From NCBI RefSeq assembly GCF_905115235.1, contig NC_051849.1, forward strand, positions 95,458,849-95,522,848: DNA of 64,000 nt. Reading direction: 5' to 3'. Positions 1 to 13,954 of this stretch are shown here, in pieces; the stretch's first letter is position 1; every line of letters starts with the position of its first letter. The notes under the pieces were generated by a model. It did not search any database, was not told the origin of the DNA, and was given only the letters and a program-made list of their open reading frames with translations. Both the position numbers and the translations under genes were made by a program. Source of the DNA: Hermetia illucens. Lineage: Eukaryota; Arthropoda; Insecta; Diptera; Stratiomyidae.

Positions 1-799
1 ATCTTCTCAAGAATTACCTTGAATAACGCGCCTTGTTATATTACCTAACTTTCACAGAAAGAGCTTTTAATGAAGGACACAGAATATGGTACTCGATACT
101 GAGCCAAAAAGAGAGAAGAGAAGGGGGTTATTCTCCCGTGTCGGGAATTTCTCAGGTTGCCCAAAGCAGAGTGTTTAATGAGATAAGGACATAATATTCA
201 CTCCAAGCCTGAATCTTTGCTACTTCTCTTTATGAGAGGACTCATAATTATATTAGGTAACTTTCGCGCCATATATGTAAAAAGCAAAAAATCTATGACA
301 TTGAAACAAAGTGGACAATTAAACGACAAATTTTCTTTTTCTCGATAAACACTCTCCCTTTATCACCTAAATATTTCTTATAAGGAGCTAAATGGAATAT
401 TGACCCCTGCATGACTTCTAACCAGAGCAGTTTGAAGGATATAACCCACATGTCGAAAAAAATTATGTGGCTTACAGAATGCAAACTTGGCGGACTCCTC
501 AACTATGTAGAGTAGTGTAAATCATTTCCTCTTGGCATCGTCGGAAGGCATCTCGAAATCGATAAAGAACAAATGAGAGGGGATCTAAACTGTGCATAAT
601 AATCCACAATGATCTAAAAGGGTGTTCATATGATTAGTACAACCTTTCGTTTTTTGATTCATTCTGGAATTATTTAAGCAATAAACTTTTCGACAGCAGG
701 GAACGCGAAAACACCGGACATTCATCGCACTCAAAACGCCTTTCTTTAGGATGTTAATGATCGGCCCCTGTCTTCACTAGGAAAGACTTCAGATATCCG
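1..799. other. Intergenic, nothing recognised
   Basis: AT-rich sequence with only short chance ORFs. I see no exon, repeat end or RNA gene that I can name. Confidence 0.4.
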
Positions 800-1093
800 A
801 TATTTTTGCAAATACTGAAGGGATTCCATGGAATAACTTTCCGGTGAGAGTTGCAATTTTACTAGATGTGATATGGCCGCGAAAAAGTGCTCATTTTAAC
901 TCTTAAGCTGCTCATTGTCGTGAATGGAAAACATATCGTTAACGTCCTTCACTGAACCATCAAAGGACTTGCGACCATCTAGCGGCATTCTATTTGCAGC
1001 TTCAGTCTCCTTCACTGCTGTAGTGAATTTCTTTCTGTCACGAAATGCGTTACACTGCACTTCGCGTATTTTGTCGCAGGATATTTTGATCAA
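800..1093 (-). mobile_element. Degenerate RTE-like LINE fragment
   Basis: Read on the minus strand, the translation contains RDRKKFTTAV, GSVKDVND and IHDNEQLKS. This block resembles the stretch just before the reverse transcriptase in RTE-like LINEs. A related stretch (MDVNSRLLIHDDEQLKRWKE) lies in the fragment at 24.5-25.3 kb. No catalytic part is present, so this is a short 5'- and 3'-truncated relic. Confidence 0.45.
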
Positions 1094-3476
1094 AACACTA
1101 AATCTTAAGAAACGGCAAAGTTGGCACTAACAAAAACAAGGGAACAGATTAAGAATATACAGAAAATGAAAGAAAAGACCTATACTTTTTAGTTCCTGAA
1201 TGCTCGAGCAACATTTGCATCACCCCACTCCACCCCACCATTCTGCATATAACCATAAATCACTCATCCATTTTATAAATATATCCCTTCTAATTTGCCC
1301 CTAGGTTTCCCAGGCAACACCGAAATATTCCATTTGGCATCCTACAAATATCAAAAAGTCATAAATTCGACATAAACCTAACCATGATGGTCTATTCAGG
1401 GTTCAGTTGTCCAGGTTCAATCCCACAAATCTCACTTCTACCAAAGAGATAACTTTCTTATAATACTATTTCTCAGAAATTTACTTCACAATCGCAACAA
1501 AGCAATTAAGGTAATAAAAAGCATCCTCCAAATCTTAAAAAATTATGTATGTATCAGACCATATCAACCATTAGCATTTTCAATCCTCAGAAAATGATCT
1601 TCTCTAGAGTTTAACCGAACCGAACCGAAAGAACGCCTGTCCTTACCTGCTCACTTCAAGCCTTCCACACTCATTCAATTGGGAACCGGTTTTTAAAAAA
1701 AAACCCATACGCCCAAAAGACCTAAAATAGGGGTGTAATTTTTTTTCACCAAATGTATGAGGTATCAAATGAAAGGTTTTGACTAGTACTTTCGGAGTCA
1801 ATAGTTTAGATATTGGTTACAAAGGTGAGGAGTACGATGACGATTTTAATACGAGGCAGCATACTAGAAAGTTCAGTGGAAATCATATTATTATTATTAA
1901 CAAAGATATCTACTTTAACTTATTTCGTGGCAAATTACTACTCCTTAAGAGATGGCTCAGGGGTGACGGTGAGGAGGACGGGGCAGCAACTCTGTCGGAT
2001 AAACCAATACCAAGTGGCAGAGGAGTACCTCCATAGTTGTGGCACCGGGAGACGCTGTATCATTTTGGTTTGGCCGTGATCCAGTAGACGAATGCTTCAA
2101 AGTCCTAATTAGGGCGATCAGACCAAGTCTGCACAGGGACTCATCTGAAGTGGCATTAGGCCACGAAACCTTACCAAGAGTATACTGGTACCATCGAAAA
2201 AGGGATAGTCCCAGAATTCATATATTTATGGAGAACTCCAGTTTCGTGTGCTTTCAGATCGGTTGTTGCGATTGGCCCCCTAGTGGAAGCTTCACGGGGG
2301 TTGTGGTTACATTCAAACGAACAGAGACCTTCAGGACTCAATCGTGGTGTTGCGTTTCAATTCGAGTTCGGTACTCCATAGTACGGTAGAGATTTAGGTA
2401 GGTTTTGCATCCATCAGTATGAATGCTGAGCCATGCAATATAGACTGGTATCGTTGTGCTTGTCTTATCGGGGCTCATATAAATGCACAGAGAGTTATCT
2501 TAAGAGATAAAATGTCGGTACCGCATCGAATTGAATATCGGGTATTTTTAACGTGTGTATATACACTACGGGCTATATCTAAATGAAACCATCGTATACC
2601 CAAATATATTACATAAATAAACAAAACCTTTCGCACCTGGAGCACGGAAATGAGTTCCATTTTCCGACTTGTTACTTTTTGTAGGCTTATTTTAAAGAGA
2701 GGAAGGGAGATAACTTCCTCAAAAGAAGTGTGAAGGTACAGGCTAATCAGCTCGTCCGGGTTCCGCACGGGAAAAATGCAATTCACCAGATCGGGAAGTA
2801 AAAAGTCAGTGAGAAGTCATGTAGAATATAAACAAAAACTCAGTCAAGTTTTTCTTCTCTGTACTTACTAACTCATCCGTAGTTTATATATTAATTAGAT
2901 AGTTATATAATCAAAATGTCATTGTTTTATAATTATGTTTTATGACTAGTAAATGATTTCAATTACTGGACAAAAGTAGCCAAAAATTATTTGTGAACGC
3001 TACAAAAGCATGTCTCTAAGCGGAATCAACCCGTAAAGAATTAGATCCAATATATTTCAGTAAATGGTCGTTAAGAACTGAGATAATTTCACATAGTGTT
3101 TAGTTGGAATTTAGTATCCCTAGAATCTCTAGATTTCTGATCCGTGTAGCTCATCTTACGGTTATCTGTTAAAACCATGCGTTTTACTTTTACCTTCAAT
3201 CGGGGTAACGTGGTGCTGATCTCCATATTATCCAGTTAAACAAACTGCATATCCCTCAAAAGTTAAAAAAATCATGTGTAATAAGCAGAATGAATTGATG
3301 TTATTTTGAGATTAGTTTAAAATGAAGGCAAACAAAGAGAAAGTTCTGTTTATCCTTATTTATCGCTCTTTCCCAATTTTAGGCGCTTTTAACAATAAGC
3401 AGAAAGATAAAATTCTCTAAACTATTGCTTATCGTCTAACAACTATGAAGAGTATCTCCAACGAGAAATTGCTAAG
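1094..3476. other. Intergenic, nothing recognised
   Basis: Mostly AT-rich. The stretch at about 1930-2400 is richer in GC and has longer overlapping open frames, which suggests an old transposon fragment, but no family motif is readable. No gene is supported. Confidence 0.35.
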
Positions 3477-4632
3477 AAACAAGTCGGAGTACAGGAAGCT
3501 CGCGCTTCGGGTATAAAGGTTTTGTGTTCATCTTATGTAAGAAACTTTAACGCACATTTTTCCATCCGTATATAGCTACGAATCCAACATATTCCTTCAT
3601 ATTTTTCCAAACTACAAGACGTTCGTACATATTACAGCCATAGATATTAAGCTCAACCCTAAACAAACAAACTGCCTATTTCCGAATACTGAACATATAT
3701 ACATATGCAAAAGCATTCATATGTACATATATAGTACGTATATTAAATACTGCTGGTTTAATGTACAAATATCTCTATCTGAATTAGATACTACCCGCAA
3801 ACTATTAGCACGCATATACTATATACCTACATACACACATCTCTGCTTGGAATAATTGATATTCATATGCAAGAGACTAAAAAACTAACACAAAATAATT
3901 CTTTGCGACCCCATTCATAAGAACTCATTTCGATGTGATATTGATGAATTGATATGTGATGATCACGTCATATAGGTTGCAGAGTGCACGAAATTCACAA
4001 AAAATGGCAGAGTTTCACACCCTATAACTTTGTTAGTGATAGTTTGATTTGCTTCAAACTTGACCAACTTGCGCATTATGTTCTTCATTACAGCCATGCC
4101 AAATTTTATAATTCTGGAATGGACATAAGGAGGGTTGCCGCGTAAATTTCTAAAATGTGGAAATATTATTAACTTTATTTGTGCAGATATCGGAACCGGA
4201 TGTATTTTGAGGCCTAGATTTCATAGAGATGCACCACTGTGATTTTTTTCAGATTTTTCGGTTAGATAGGTTCTGAGAACGAGATCTGTTACACTTTTTG
4301 GGGTTCATATTTTGAACCCTCACTCCCCCATGTTTCACCCAATATCAAATATGGAACCAGTTTCGAAAAGTACTAATTGAACCTGTTAATTTGATAACCC
4401 ACATGGCCACATTTTATGAAAAAAAATTTGCAAATTTGCTCCCCCTTAAACTTAGCACAAAATGGCGCCACTCGCTGCATGTAAAGGGAACAACAGATCA
4501 CACACTCTTACCAATTTTCGTGACGACCGGTTCAGCCGTTTCCGAATAAATCGGCTGTGACAAACAGACAGACAGACAGACGGACAGACAGACATCGACT
4601 CGATTCTAATAAGGTTTTGTTTCACACAAAAC
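3477..4632 (+). repeat. GACA-tail dispersed repeat, long copy
   Basis: This is the longest copy of a family seen at least seven times in the window. It starts with a AAACAAGTCGG-type motif followed by CGCTTCGGGTATAAAGGTT and TTGTGTTCATCTTATGT. It has conserved interior blocks (ATAACTTTGTTA, GTGATTTTTTTCAGATTTT, TTCGAAAAGTACTAAT). It ends with a (GACA)n tract at about 4560-4595 and AAGGTTTTGTTTCACACAAAAC, which can form a hairpin. No coding capacity is visible. The family is unclassified: the 3' hairpin is Helitron-like, but I see no CTRR end. Confidence 0.65.
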
Positions 4633-7600
4633 ACAACAAAAACACAAAAGTATACGTAAGATGTAAACCCGGAATGAAACTGTTAGTATCAAGACCTATA
4701 TAACCATCAATCCGTGTTAGAGACGTAAAGCAACCATTTAGACTTTAATTGAAGCTCTTACGAGTCCAACCCTAGCAGCCTTATCATATGGTATGATGCC
4801 GACCATTCGCTAGAGGTAAATTTGCCTACATACTCGATTTCTGCAAATTTTCCTATCAAGTCAAGGCAATTTGAGATTCGGCAGCAGCAGAAATCATCAA
4901 TTACTCCTCAAACACAAGAAAACTATGTTATCAGAGATGGGATATCCAGGAATGCTGCTTTTGTTGTTCGTAATTTGGTCCGCTGCTTCAGAACCTTCTC
5001 CCAACAACTCTCCGATTTATATCTCTAAGTTGCGGGATTCTCGCTCATTAAAACCACCCCCACTCCACTTCCCCTACTTTAAGTATTCCTTTGCAGCAGG
5101 GCTTTAGTCTACTCGACGACATTCATTTCCTAAGCGATACAAATACTTCTAATAACCACCCTGTCCCGTAAGGAACTGCATCAGGTAGTAATTGATTTCT
5201 CAGTGTGTCTCTTCGACACCTTTCCAAACGCACGAGATCAGTGTATGTGTCCTGCGGCCGTTTTCGCAATTATTCCACCTGCTGGTATGTTGCGTTTAGT
5301 GCAGCCCTGAGGGTTTTTGAGGGGTCGACGGTCACTTCGGACAGATTCGATCGAGATCATTCCCCTCACTCTATCCTGACCTATATGCGCTGTATCCTTT
5401 CAACGTAGTTGGTTGATATGCTGAACTCACCCACCTCCGGATACAGTGGATGTACTTCACCAACCCTCCGGTAAGTAACCTGCGATTATATTTTTGCCCC
5501 TCCCCACGTAGAACGGGCTAAACGAAAAACGTACTGACCAGCCACTAGTTCGATGAAAGGGAGAAGCTTTCAACATCTCTTCATAGTATCTATAAAGCGA
5601 ATAGAACGATATGAAAAGAATCTCCAGTGGAATCCTTGATAATTATGGTACTCTATTCTTTTAGGGCAACACAAATACCTCCCCTCAAAGCAACTTCATC
5701 CAGGCCCTTGCATTCGATTGTTATCTCCTTCCTTTGAGATTTAATTTGCTCTTGCTTTCTTAACACCTTTCCCACCTTGCCCCAAAAAAATATCCACCCA
5801 TATAGCCTCCTATTGGTAGCAACAAAGTGTGTTTTGTGACTGGGATGAAAGTCATTATAGTACGACTTTAAGCAAGTAAATTAGGTCACTTTTAATAAAC
5901 ATGAATGACTCTATGTAATTATTGTGATTGTTGACACCCCTACTGTGTAATATTGTGTTGTTTCTATTCCAAGCATCCAAAAAATGGTTATCAATGTTAA
6001 GTCGCTCGGAAGCTAATTATCACTCAAACAGAAGTTTAATCTAGCAGCATGAGAATCGAAATAGGCCACTAAAAATAGAGTTTTTCATAAGGCCGCTGCG
6101 GAGGTTTTTGAGATCGGGCTTTCATTGTACCTCCCTTCATCCTGATGCGAATGCTTAAAGACGACCTTAATGTGTAAGATCAATGATGGACGCCTCCCCT
6201 TTCCTATATATACAGTTCTTTTACGGGCAGTGGGAGGTATGTATATATTAAATAGGCATGCATACTTTTATGTAAAAGCTGGATTTGGCTACAATAACTA
6301 ACTAGTATTTTTAAGCCCATGATCTATCGGATGTATTTTGCAAGTTCGAAGAAGAGAGCAATTATAGTCTGGAAACTGTAGGAAAAATAAATTCAGTAAC
6401 GGATTTACTGTGGACTCATTCAGGCTTAAGGAGTGTACACTCAAGAAAAGAAACCTACTTCATTTCAATTTCACCAATAGAAAAACTGTTGATAAAAAAA
6501 TGGATCCCACTGTCACCTGAGAGAACGAACGATAGTTTGCATAGTCAATCGATAACTAATGCAAAAGTAAAGGATCACTCAAAGCTGAAATTAGAGAGTC
6601 TATAGCAAGATCGCAACAGATTATATGCATATATACAACTTTCTTTTCGTCTTTCATAATCAAAAAAACTGTACATATCCTTTAAAATCACAAAAATGCA
6701 GCTACTTAGCTCTAGGACGCGGTTTTCAAACAAAACTTTCGAGTCAAAATCGTGTTGGTTACTTTGTGTTAATGAAATAGAGAGCCATTATGGGTTTAGA
6801 ATGTTAAGTATAATCACATTTTCCAAAATAAAACGCTAACTACCTACATTTACCTCTCTATCAGACGGAATCGAATAGAATTGTCAAACGATACCTATTC
6901 CGGTAAATCCCACCAACCGTCCATTCTATAAAATATTTTTTCAATTGGTTCGAGGGCCTTTGCACAGGCTCTCGCTATCATTGTGGAACCCTTTTCATGG
7001 TGCTCTATTTGAGAGGAAAAGGGATGACCTAATTTTCTTGAGCCTATTATTGAGGTGTTTTCACTTCTTGAGCAGCACTTTTTGTGTTGTTTTGCATTTC
7101 CTGTCAGTTAAAAGATATTTGAGAATTTTTTTTAGTAAAATAATTTAAGGACATGTAGATTTGTAACCGACGATATTATGTATTGCGCATAATGTCTGGT
7201 TAACGATGAATAATTTGTGAAACACCCACGTGTTCATGAAAGACTCGTGATATGTGAAAATCAATAATAATATCAAAAGGATGTGGAGTCATTTCCTAAA
7301 GCATTCAATTCATTATAATGAAGGCAGGATATGCCGGATTGAGAAATTTTCATAGCTTTTTTTTGAACATTGTCTTTATCTAATCATTATGTGATATATT
7401 TAGTTTAAATTAATTCCTTATCAAATCAGAAGTTTGAATATTCTTTTCATTTATTTTCACTTAAATTTGACGCTAATTTGGAAAGGAAGGGTAAGAAAGT
7501 CTGGATGGCAAAGAAACGACCAAACAGCAAGTAGATTCGGTAATTATTCATAACCGGTGTAAGCTAAAATTTACGAACTTACTAGTCTTTTTGCAAAAAA

Positions 7601-7940
7601 TAGGATGAAAACAATTAAAGTTGCAAATTAAAATCTCACACATTTTAAGATTTTTATTACTACGAGAAACAGAATTACACCAGAAATGTGGACACATCTT
7701 CAGTTATTGGCTTCTATTTTAAAAACGAATTAGTAATTGAAATGAAATCCTTCTAAGAAGTAACATACAGTATATCATGCGAACGGTTCAGCAAAACATT
7801 CTGGGTTCTCTTTGCGGAATTAGCCATCGTACTAACCAACCTCGTATGTGAACCGATTTTCCGTGGTAGAGGGTGAGGATTGATGGCCGACCTGAAATAT
7901 ATACATGAGTAACTAAAGTAATGCACTCTATGTAGATACA
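4633..7940. other. Intergenic, nothing recognised
   Basis: A long AT-rich gap. A GC-richer patch at about 5190-5480 may be old transposon sequence, but no motif identifies it. No splice-linked exons or RNA genes are recognised. Confidence 0.35.
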
Positions 7941-8232
7941 AAACAGGTCGGGATACCGGAAACTGGGCGTTTCGGGCACGAAGGTTTTGTGTTCATCTTA
8001 TGTGAGAAACTCTCTATGTATGATATTCCATTCGTACATAGCTAAGAATACAAAATATTCCTATATTCCTTCATATTTTCCAAAATTCCAAGCTACACAT
8101 ATGTACATACATATCAAAGACATGAATATTGTCTTCATCCTAAATAAACAAACATTGCTTATTACCATTTGACGATGCATACATATATATGAGCGCATCT
8201 ACATTGATCTAACGTGCCTTTATGCATATCCA
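7941..8232 (+). repeat. GACA-tail repeat, 5' part only
   Basis: It begins AAACAGGTCGGGATACCGGA and continues with AAGGTTTTGTGTTCATCTTA, matching the 5' ends of the copies at 3477 and 44817. The match fades after the block around 8170-8232, which resembles 45000-45065. The 3' half with the GACA tract is missing. Confidence 0.6.
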
Positions 8233-8465
8233 CTTTATCGGCTGCTAACAACTTAATAGAAACATTTTGTAGTGCTTCCAGTGACAGTGAGAAAGGTAGC
8301 GCTTCATGTTCCTGTCTAAACGTTGATAAAAAGAAGTGAGCAAACGCAATTCGCAAACACTATAATTTCATAGCTTCTGCGCAATTTCATAAAATTTAAT
8401 GTTTTTCTAGTCAAAATAGCGATTCATATAACATTCAGTGTTGATCAAAAGATGAAACAAGTTGT

Positions 8466-8804
8466 TACGTGAAAAAAATTTAGGGCGATGACGGCTTTAC
8501 GGTTTCTTACCAAGGCAGAGGCAAATCGCCTCACCTCTGCCCTGGGAGCAACGTGACCGAAGCGGCTCGCAGATGATAAGTTCTCCTTTATATAATTCGC
8601 AGAACACAACATGACTGCGACCAAAGCTTGGCCAGAGCTAAACATATTTTTTTGAGAATTGTTGGGTCCTAAGTCCGCATCAACTTGATGCCAGACCCGA
8701 CCAAATGGCGAGCAACTTACTCCGTCTCTTTTTTCGTCCGCGGACCCCTCGTTTAGGGTTTAGCACCCAAACTTTAAAAAAATGTAATGCGATGACGGCT
8801 TTAC
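8466..8804. repeat. Foldback-type repeat between imperfect direct repeats
   Basis: A roughly 30-bp sequence containing GCGATGACGGCTTTACGGT occurs at about 8483-8502 and again at about 8789-8808. Between the two lies a segment related to the foldback element at 42.1-42.8 kb, sharing CTCACCTCTGCCCTGG and GGTCCTAAGTCCGCATC. The first block is itself partly self-complementary (GGCAGAGG with CCTCTGCC). The direct repeats could be a target duplication or a duplicated promoter-like unit of the LINE that starts immediately to the right. Confidence 0.5.
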
Positions 8805-11800
8805 GGTCAAAGGGTAGTATAGGTCGCAAGGCGAAACGTAGATTGGTACCCACGATGGAGCATAAAACCTGGGAAACGCCTGCTGAACCAACACCAACAA
8901 CTCTACTACCAAACCCTATCTCCATCTCCACGTGGTGACCGCCGGGGGCTCTTTCATAACGAAAAGCTACAGACGGAGAAGGATGAAGGCTAGTCTCCCG
9001 CGCCTAAAAACCGGACAAATTATACCAACTGGTCCTCCAGGTTGGGGTTGGGTAGGGTTGACAATCCTCCATGGAAAACAACTTGTTAAGAAGCGACAGC
9101 AGGAGCCTCGAACTGGACGAATAACACAACGACGAACCTGGAAACGACAAAGGAATAACGATTTGCGCATTTTCTCATGGAACGTGCACAATATAGGGCT
9201 GATGTAACAGCGTTACAGGAGATGCGTTGGACAGGGACCGGTTTCCTGGAGAAGAGTCGCTACACCATATATTATAGTGGTCATCCAGTAAACCATGTGC
9301 TCGGAGTAGGTTTCTTAGTCAGCCAAAAAATGAAACCTGCTGTTATCGGCTTTGAAATCAACTATGAACTCAGCACTTGTGAGGCAAATTTAGAAATATA
9401 AGCCTCATAAACGTTCGCGCCCCTACAGAGGAGACTGCAGAGTCGGAGAAGGATACCTTCTACGAGGTAGTAGAACGAACCGTCTAAGCTTATCCCAGAT
9501 ATGATATCAAAATCATACTTGGCGATTTTAACAGCCCCCATAGCTTACACCAAAATACAAATGATAACGGACTGCGGATCATTCAATTAGCAGTGTCACA
9601 CGAAATGGTTGTTGGAAGTACTTGATTTGCGTGGAAAGCGGTCCACAAACATACGTGAGTCTCCCCAGACGGGACCACTTTCAACCAAATTGACCACGTG
9701 TTGATCGAACGCCGCCACCTCTCAGCCTTGATGAATGTCAGAACATATAGGGGGACCAATATAGACTCGGATCACTATCTCGTTGGCATGGTGCTCCGAG
9801 CTCGAATAACAATACCACCTAGAATCCCCTCTGACAATCAGGTGAGAGTGAACACAGAAGCCATCCACAACACAACCCTCCGCGACACCTATAAGAGGGA
9901 AATGGATGCCGCAATAACTGTAGTCAACAGAGGATCTGGAGGTGAAGCATCAACAAATGATCTTCACAACCACCTGAAGAACGTTATCATTGATACAGCC
10001 ACAAACATACTCGGCCCCCGCAAAAAGAGTCGGAACGACTGGTTTGACGATGAATTTAGGCTAGGAACGGAACGGAAGAATGCCGCATACCGAGTAATGT
10101 TGCTTTCTCAAAGAACGCGGGCATGGGCAGAGACTTATCACGAACTCGGAGAAGCGACTTCACAGACGAAAAAAAGAAGCCTGTACGAACCAACAGGTCT
10201 GTGAACTAGAAAAGTACAGGGAGCAGCCGCGTCAGGCACGCAAGTTTTACCAACAAGTTAGCAGAATGAAGCCTTACACACCTCGATGATCATCCTGCCG
10301 AGACAAAGAGGGAAATCTGATTTCCGACAGAATGGGCAACTACTGAACAACCAGAACATCGGCGAGTTGGAGGTCCCGCCAACTGAAGACGACGGGCAAA
10401 TACTGTCACCACCAAGTTTAGGAGAAACAGTCCATGCAATTCATCGGCTAGAAAATCATAAGTCGCCAGGAGCCGATAGAATTACAGCCGAATTTGTTAA
10501 ATATGGGGCGACAGTTACACCAAGTGGTTCATCAACTTGTGTTCAAGGTATGGGACAGCGAATCAATGCCCGACGATTGGCAGCGAGGCATTATCTGTCT
10601 CATTCATAAAAAAGCAGATATCACACAGTGCAGCAATTATAGAGGTATCACGTTGCTGAATACCATCTATAAGATATTCTCCGCCATCTTGCTAGGTCGG
10701 ATAGCCCCATACGCCCAGAACATCATTGGCCCATACCAAAGAGACTTCACTCCAGGCAAATCAGCAACAGATCAGATTTTCTCTCCGCAGCAAGCGATAG
10801 AAAAACTGTTGGAATATGGACATCTGTTGCACCACCTATTCATCGACTTTAAAGCCGCCTATGATAGCATAGCCAGGGTAAAACTGTACACGGCCATGAG
10901 AGAATTCGGTATTCCAACGAAGTTAATAAGACTGACTAGGCTGACCCTGACCAATGTGCGAGGCCAGATAAAAGCAGGAGGATCACTCTCAAGACCATTC
11001 GACATCAACAACGGTCTACGACAAGGGGATCCCTTTCATGCGTCCTCTTTAACCTGGCCCTCGAGAAAGTGATCCGTGATGCTGAGGTAAATGCAAGAGG
11101 TGCGATCCTTTTTAAGTCCACCCAACTACTGACGATATCGACATCATGGGAGAACCACCCGAGACGTACAAACTGCCTTCATCCAGATCGAGCAGGCGGA
11201 GATTGGCGCGAGATCTTGGGCTGCACATCAATGACAGCAAGACAAAATATATGGTGGCAACGTCAGCACCAAAAACTAACCAAACAACAACATCAAACCG
11301 CACTGATCAAACGGGAAGAATAAAGATAGGAGACTACAACTGTAAGACCGTTGATAATTTCTCTTATGTATTTTTCTTACTGTACGAGACTATGATCTTG
11401 CCAGTTCTTATGGATTCCTCGGAGACTTGGGTTCTTAGCAAAAAGAATTGCGAACTATTGGCCGCGTTCAAGAGAAGAACCTTCCGAAGAATTTTTGGCC
11501 CTCTACATGAGGATGGACGATTTCGTAGCCTACATAACGACGAAATCTATGAGCGATACCATGACCGTTAAGTTGTGGATAAAATCCCGCTCAATAGGTT
11601 ACGGTGGGTGGATCACTTCATCCGTATGGATGAGGATGATCCAGCCCGGAAAGTCTATAGGGGCAATATCTATGGTAGAAAAAGAAGACGAGTCAGACCC
11701 TGCCTGAGATGGAGCGATGGCGTAGGTCAGCACGCCGGACAGTTTTTAGGGATATCCAATTGCTGGACCTCGGCGCAAAACCGGGAGTTTCTTATTAAGG

Positions 11801-11851
11801 CAGGCCAAGACCGGATACCGGTTGTTGCGCCGTTGATGATGATGATGTTTT
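8805..11851 (+). mobile_element. RTE-like non-LTR retrotransposon (LINE), copy 1
   Basis: This is the longest of five copies in the window. In order it shows a 5' region; an exonuclease-endonuclease-phosphatase endonuclease (DLRIFSWNVHN, TALQEMRWTGTGF, and [15 protein letters not shown] near 9755-9805); reverse transcriptase ([20 protein letters not shown] at 10636-10695, [18 protein letters not shown] at about 10828-10880, NGLRQGDP near 11010); and a C-terminal block ([28 protein letters not shown]). It ends in a (GAT)n tail at about 11835-11847, which RTE-clade elements typically have. No RNase H is seen. The reading frame shifts several times between roughly 9200 and 11400 and carries stops, and the YxDD motif is not readable, so the copy is dead. 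The RTE assignment is by motif style only. Confidence 0.8.
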
Positions 11852-11853
11852 CG

Positions 11854-11947
11854 AGAGTAAATCGGGTGTGACAGACAGAAAGACAGGCGGACAAACAGAA
11901 AGACAGACAAACATTGGATCGATTTTAATAAGATCTTGTTTCATACA
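11854..11947 (+). repeat. GACA-tail repeat, 3' end only
   Basis: It contains the tract GTGTGACAGACAGAAAGACA and then GGATCGATTTTAATAAGATC followed by TTGTTTCATACAAG. This matches the 3' end of the copy at 3477-4632. It directly abuts the (GAT)n tail of the LINE on its left. Confidence 0.55.
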
Positions 11948-12880
11948 AGCCTGAAAGACCTGAACCTGAACCGCTTCCCGCAGATTGCTCTAAAGCATTG
12001 CTATGCTTTTTATGGTTCGCGGTTTTTCTTGTTTTCTTCTGAACTCTTACTGCCATAGCTATTCATTCATGTTTCCAAACCTCCATTGTACCCAGAATGT
12101 ACTCCACGATAATTTCAGGTATTCAAGGTATTTTTGCGAGAGTGCCCAATCTTGTTCAGTGCGCAATAAAGCTTGAATAATAAAATACAATATATTATAC
12201 TACAGATTCTCAGCTATCGCCATAACGTATCTTGACCAGTATAGTGGTATAGCTAGACTCTCTGGTTTCAAACGTCGTCTTCATTCGCCAAGATGTCTAT
12301 GGGAGCATCCTTGCTAATATTCATACTGCTTCCCTTAATATTGTCCAGGAAATGCTGCATGCCCGAAGTACGCCTAGTCGATATACGATTAGTTTTCTAC
12401 AGCTTTATTTTCTAGTACAGTTGCGCAAGCAGAAGCTACATGAAGTAAAATGGACTTAACTTCCCTTGTAAGAGAAGACATTGACATTGTCTTGGAAGGT
12501 TCTTTCATTATTATATTCCCAATTTACTTCTTGAAGTTAAGCTTTCCGTTGATCATTGACTTCCAAGGATTTAAGCGATTATGATTAAATTATTTGTTCG
12601 CCAACTTTAACTGTCACTGTTGTCTTTCTTCTCTGACTGATTAGTACCATTTCTGTTCAGCGAAGGGCAGCAGGAATTTTTCAACTGGGAATTGATCAAT
12701 CATTTCGCCTTCGTTTAATAAATCTTGGTCTCGTGGAGGCATTTGCAGTGGTTGCTATCCGAATATCACCTGCGAAGCAAACGATTGTAACACTGTCAGC
12801 GAGGTGTAGCGTCAATATTCCATCGTTCATTATTTTCCACAGTAAAGGGCCTACGAAAGAACCTTAGGCCACATCCCGAT
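11948..12880. other. Intergenic, nothing recognised
   Basis: No exon, repeat family or RNA gene that I can name. The part from about 12700 has a more coding-like composition and may be the 5' edge of the LINE debris that follows. Confidence 0.35.
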
Positions 12881-13596
12881 TTCTCAGAATGCTTTCAGAG
12901 TTTGCATCATAACAGGAAGCCAAACTACTGATGAAAGCAAGAAATTTCGATGATATTTAGGCGCAGAGAGTTTGCCAAAAGGAAGCAGGAAGCCGGAGCA
13001 ACAGAAGCTAGGGAAGAATACCGGTAACGGATTCAGACCGATAAATCGAAAAACACAATTCAGGGTGTTATGCGAATGGTTCCCATTGGACAGTTTGCAG
13101 TTGGGGGTAACTAACTGTATTCGAACGAGCCTCACTGATACTTAGTTGCCACTTTGGAACGCCAAAATTCCTAACCTCGATACTCCTGAATACAATAAAA
13201 GAAATAAGAAAATCAGACAACAAACAAGCGGGACCCTGAACTGCGTACAAACTGGCTCAGCAGGCAGAGGTACATCTCCGCAGCACCGAGAGTCAGATGA
13301 CCACACCCAAGAAGGAGAAGTTAAATGATTAAGCAGCCAAGGTCAACATTGGCCAATGCAAAAACGGCAATTAACACAGCTCCCCTTTCAAAAAGCAGAG
13401 GTGAGCAAGTGTATCTTTGAGGTTACCATATCAGATGTCAGGGAGCAGACACGCCTCCGTGACGCAAGTGCTAAGTGATATCTACGCTATCCGAAGGAAA
13501 GACTGAAACCAGAGAAGTCCCCTAAGAAGGCTCAGGGCAGACCTAAGCATTCAGCATCCCCAAGAACGCGGGAATTAGCGGAAATCGGTCTGTAAG

Positions 13597-13690
13597 AGTG
13601 TACCGTTACGGTCTTGAATGAAGTGCTCTAGCACACTTCAAGGTCCTGATCCAATTGGATTGCTGCGCCAACAATTACTATTATTTCCAA
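13597..13690 (+). mobile_element. tRNA-derived SINE, 3' portion (truncated)
   Basis: The plus strand reads GTGTACCGTTACGGTCTTGA, then AAGTGCTCTAGCACACTTCA, then GGATTGCTGCGCCAACAATT and a degenerate (ATT)n tail. It matches the reverse complement of the fuller copies at 13955-14230 and 46343-46639. The tRNA-like 5' part is missing. Confidence 0.7.
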
Positions 13691-13954
13691 GGAAAATACT
13701 CACTCATGAGGAGCAGGAAATAGTTAAGGATCTCATCGTCAGATGTGTGAGGGATGGAATAAGGAGCTCGTGTTCACCGGCATACGATACGATATGACCA
13801 GGTTTTATACTGGTAGGCACACATGGTTGTTGGCGGTCTATCTTCCCAAGGTTGCAGCGGTTGAGACGGGGAAGCTTCTACGCCTCGTCATCACTCAAAA
13901 CATAGATCTCCATACACGGTTATGGGGAGTTTTTAGCAGCGAGCACATGGATAT

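Noticed and set aside
4560-4600. GACAGACAGACA tract as a CRISPR-like or satellite array
   Set aside because: It is a short simple repeat inside a dispersed transposon-like repeat that recurs at several sites; there are no spacers.
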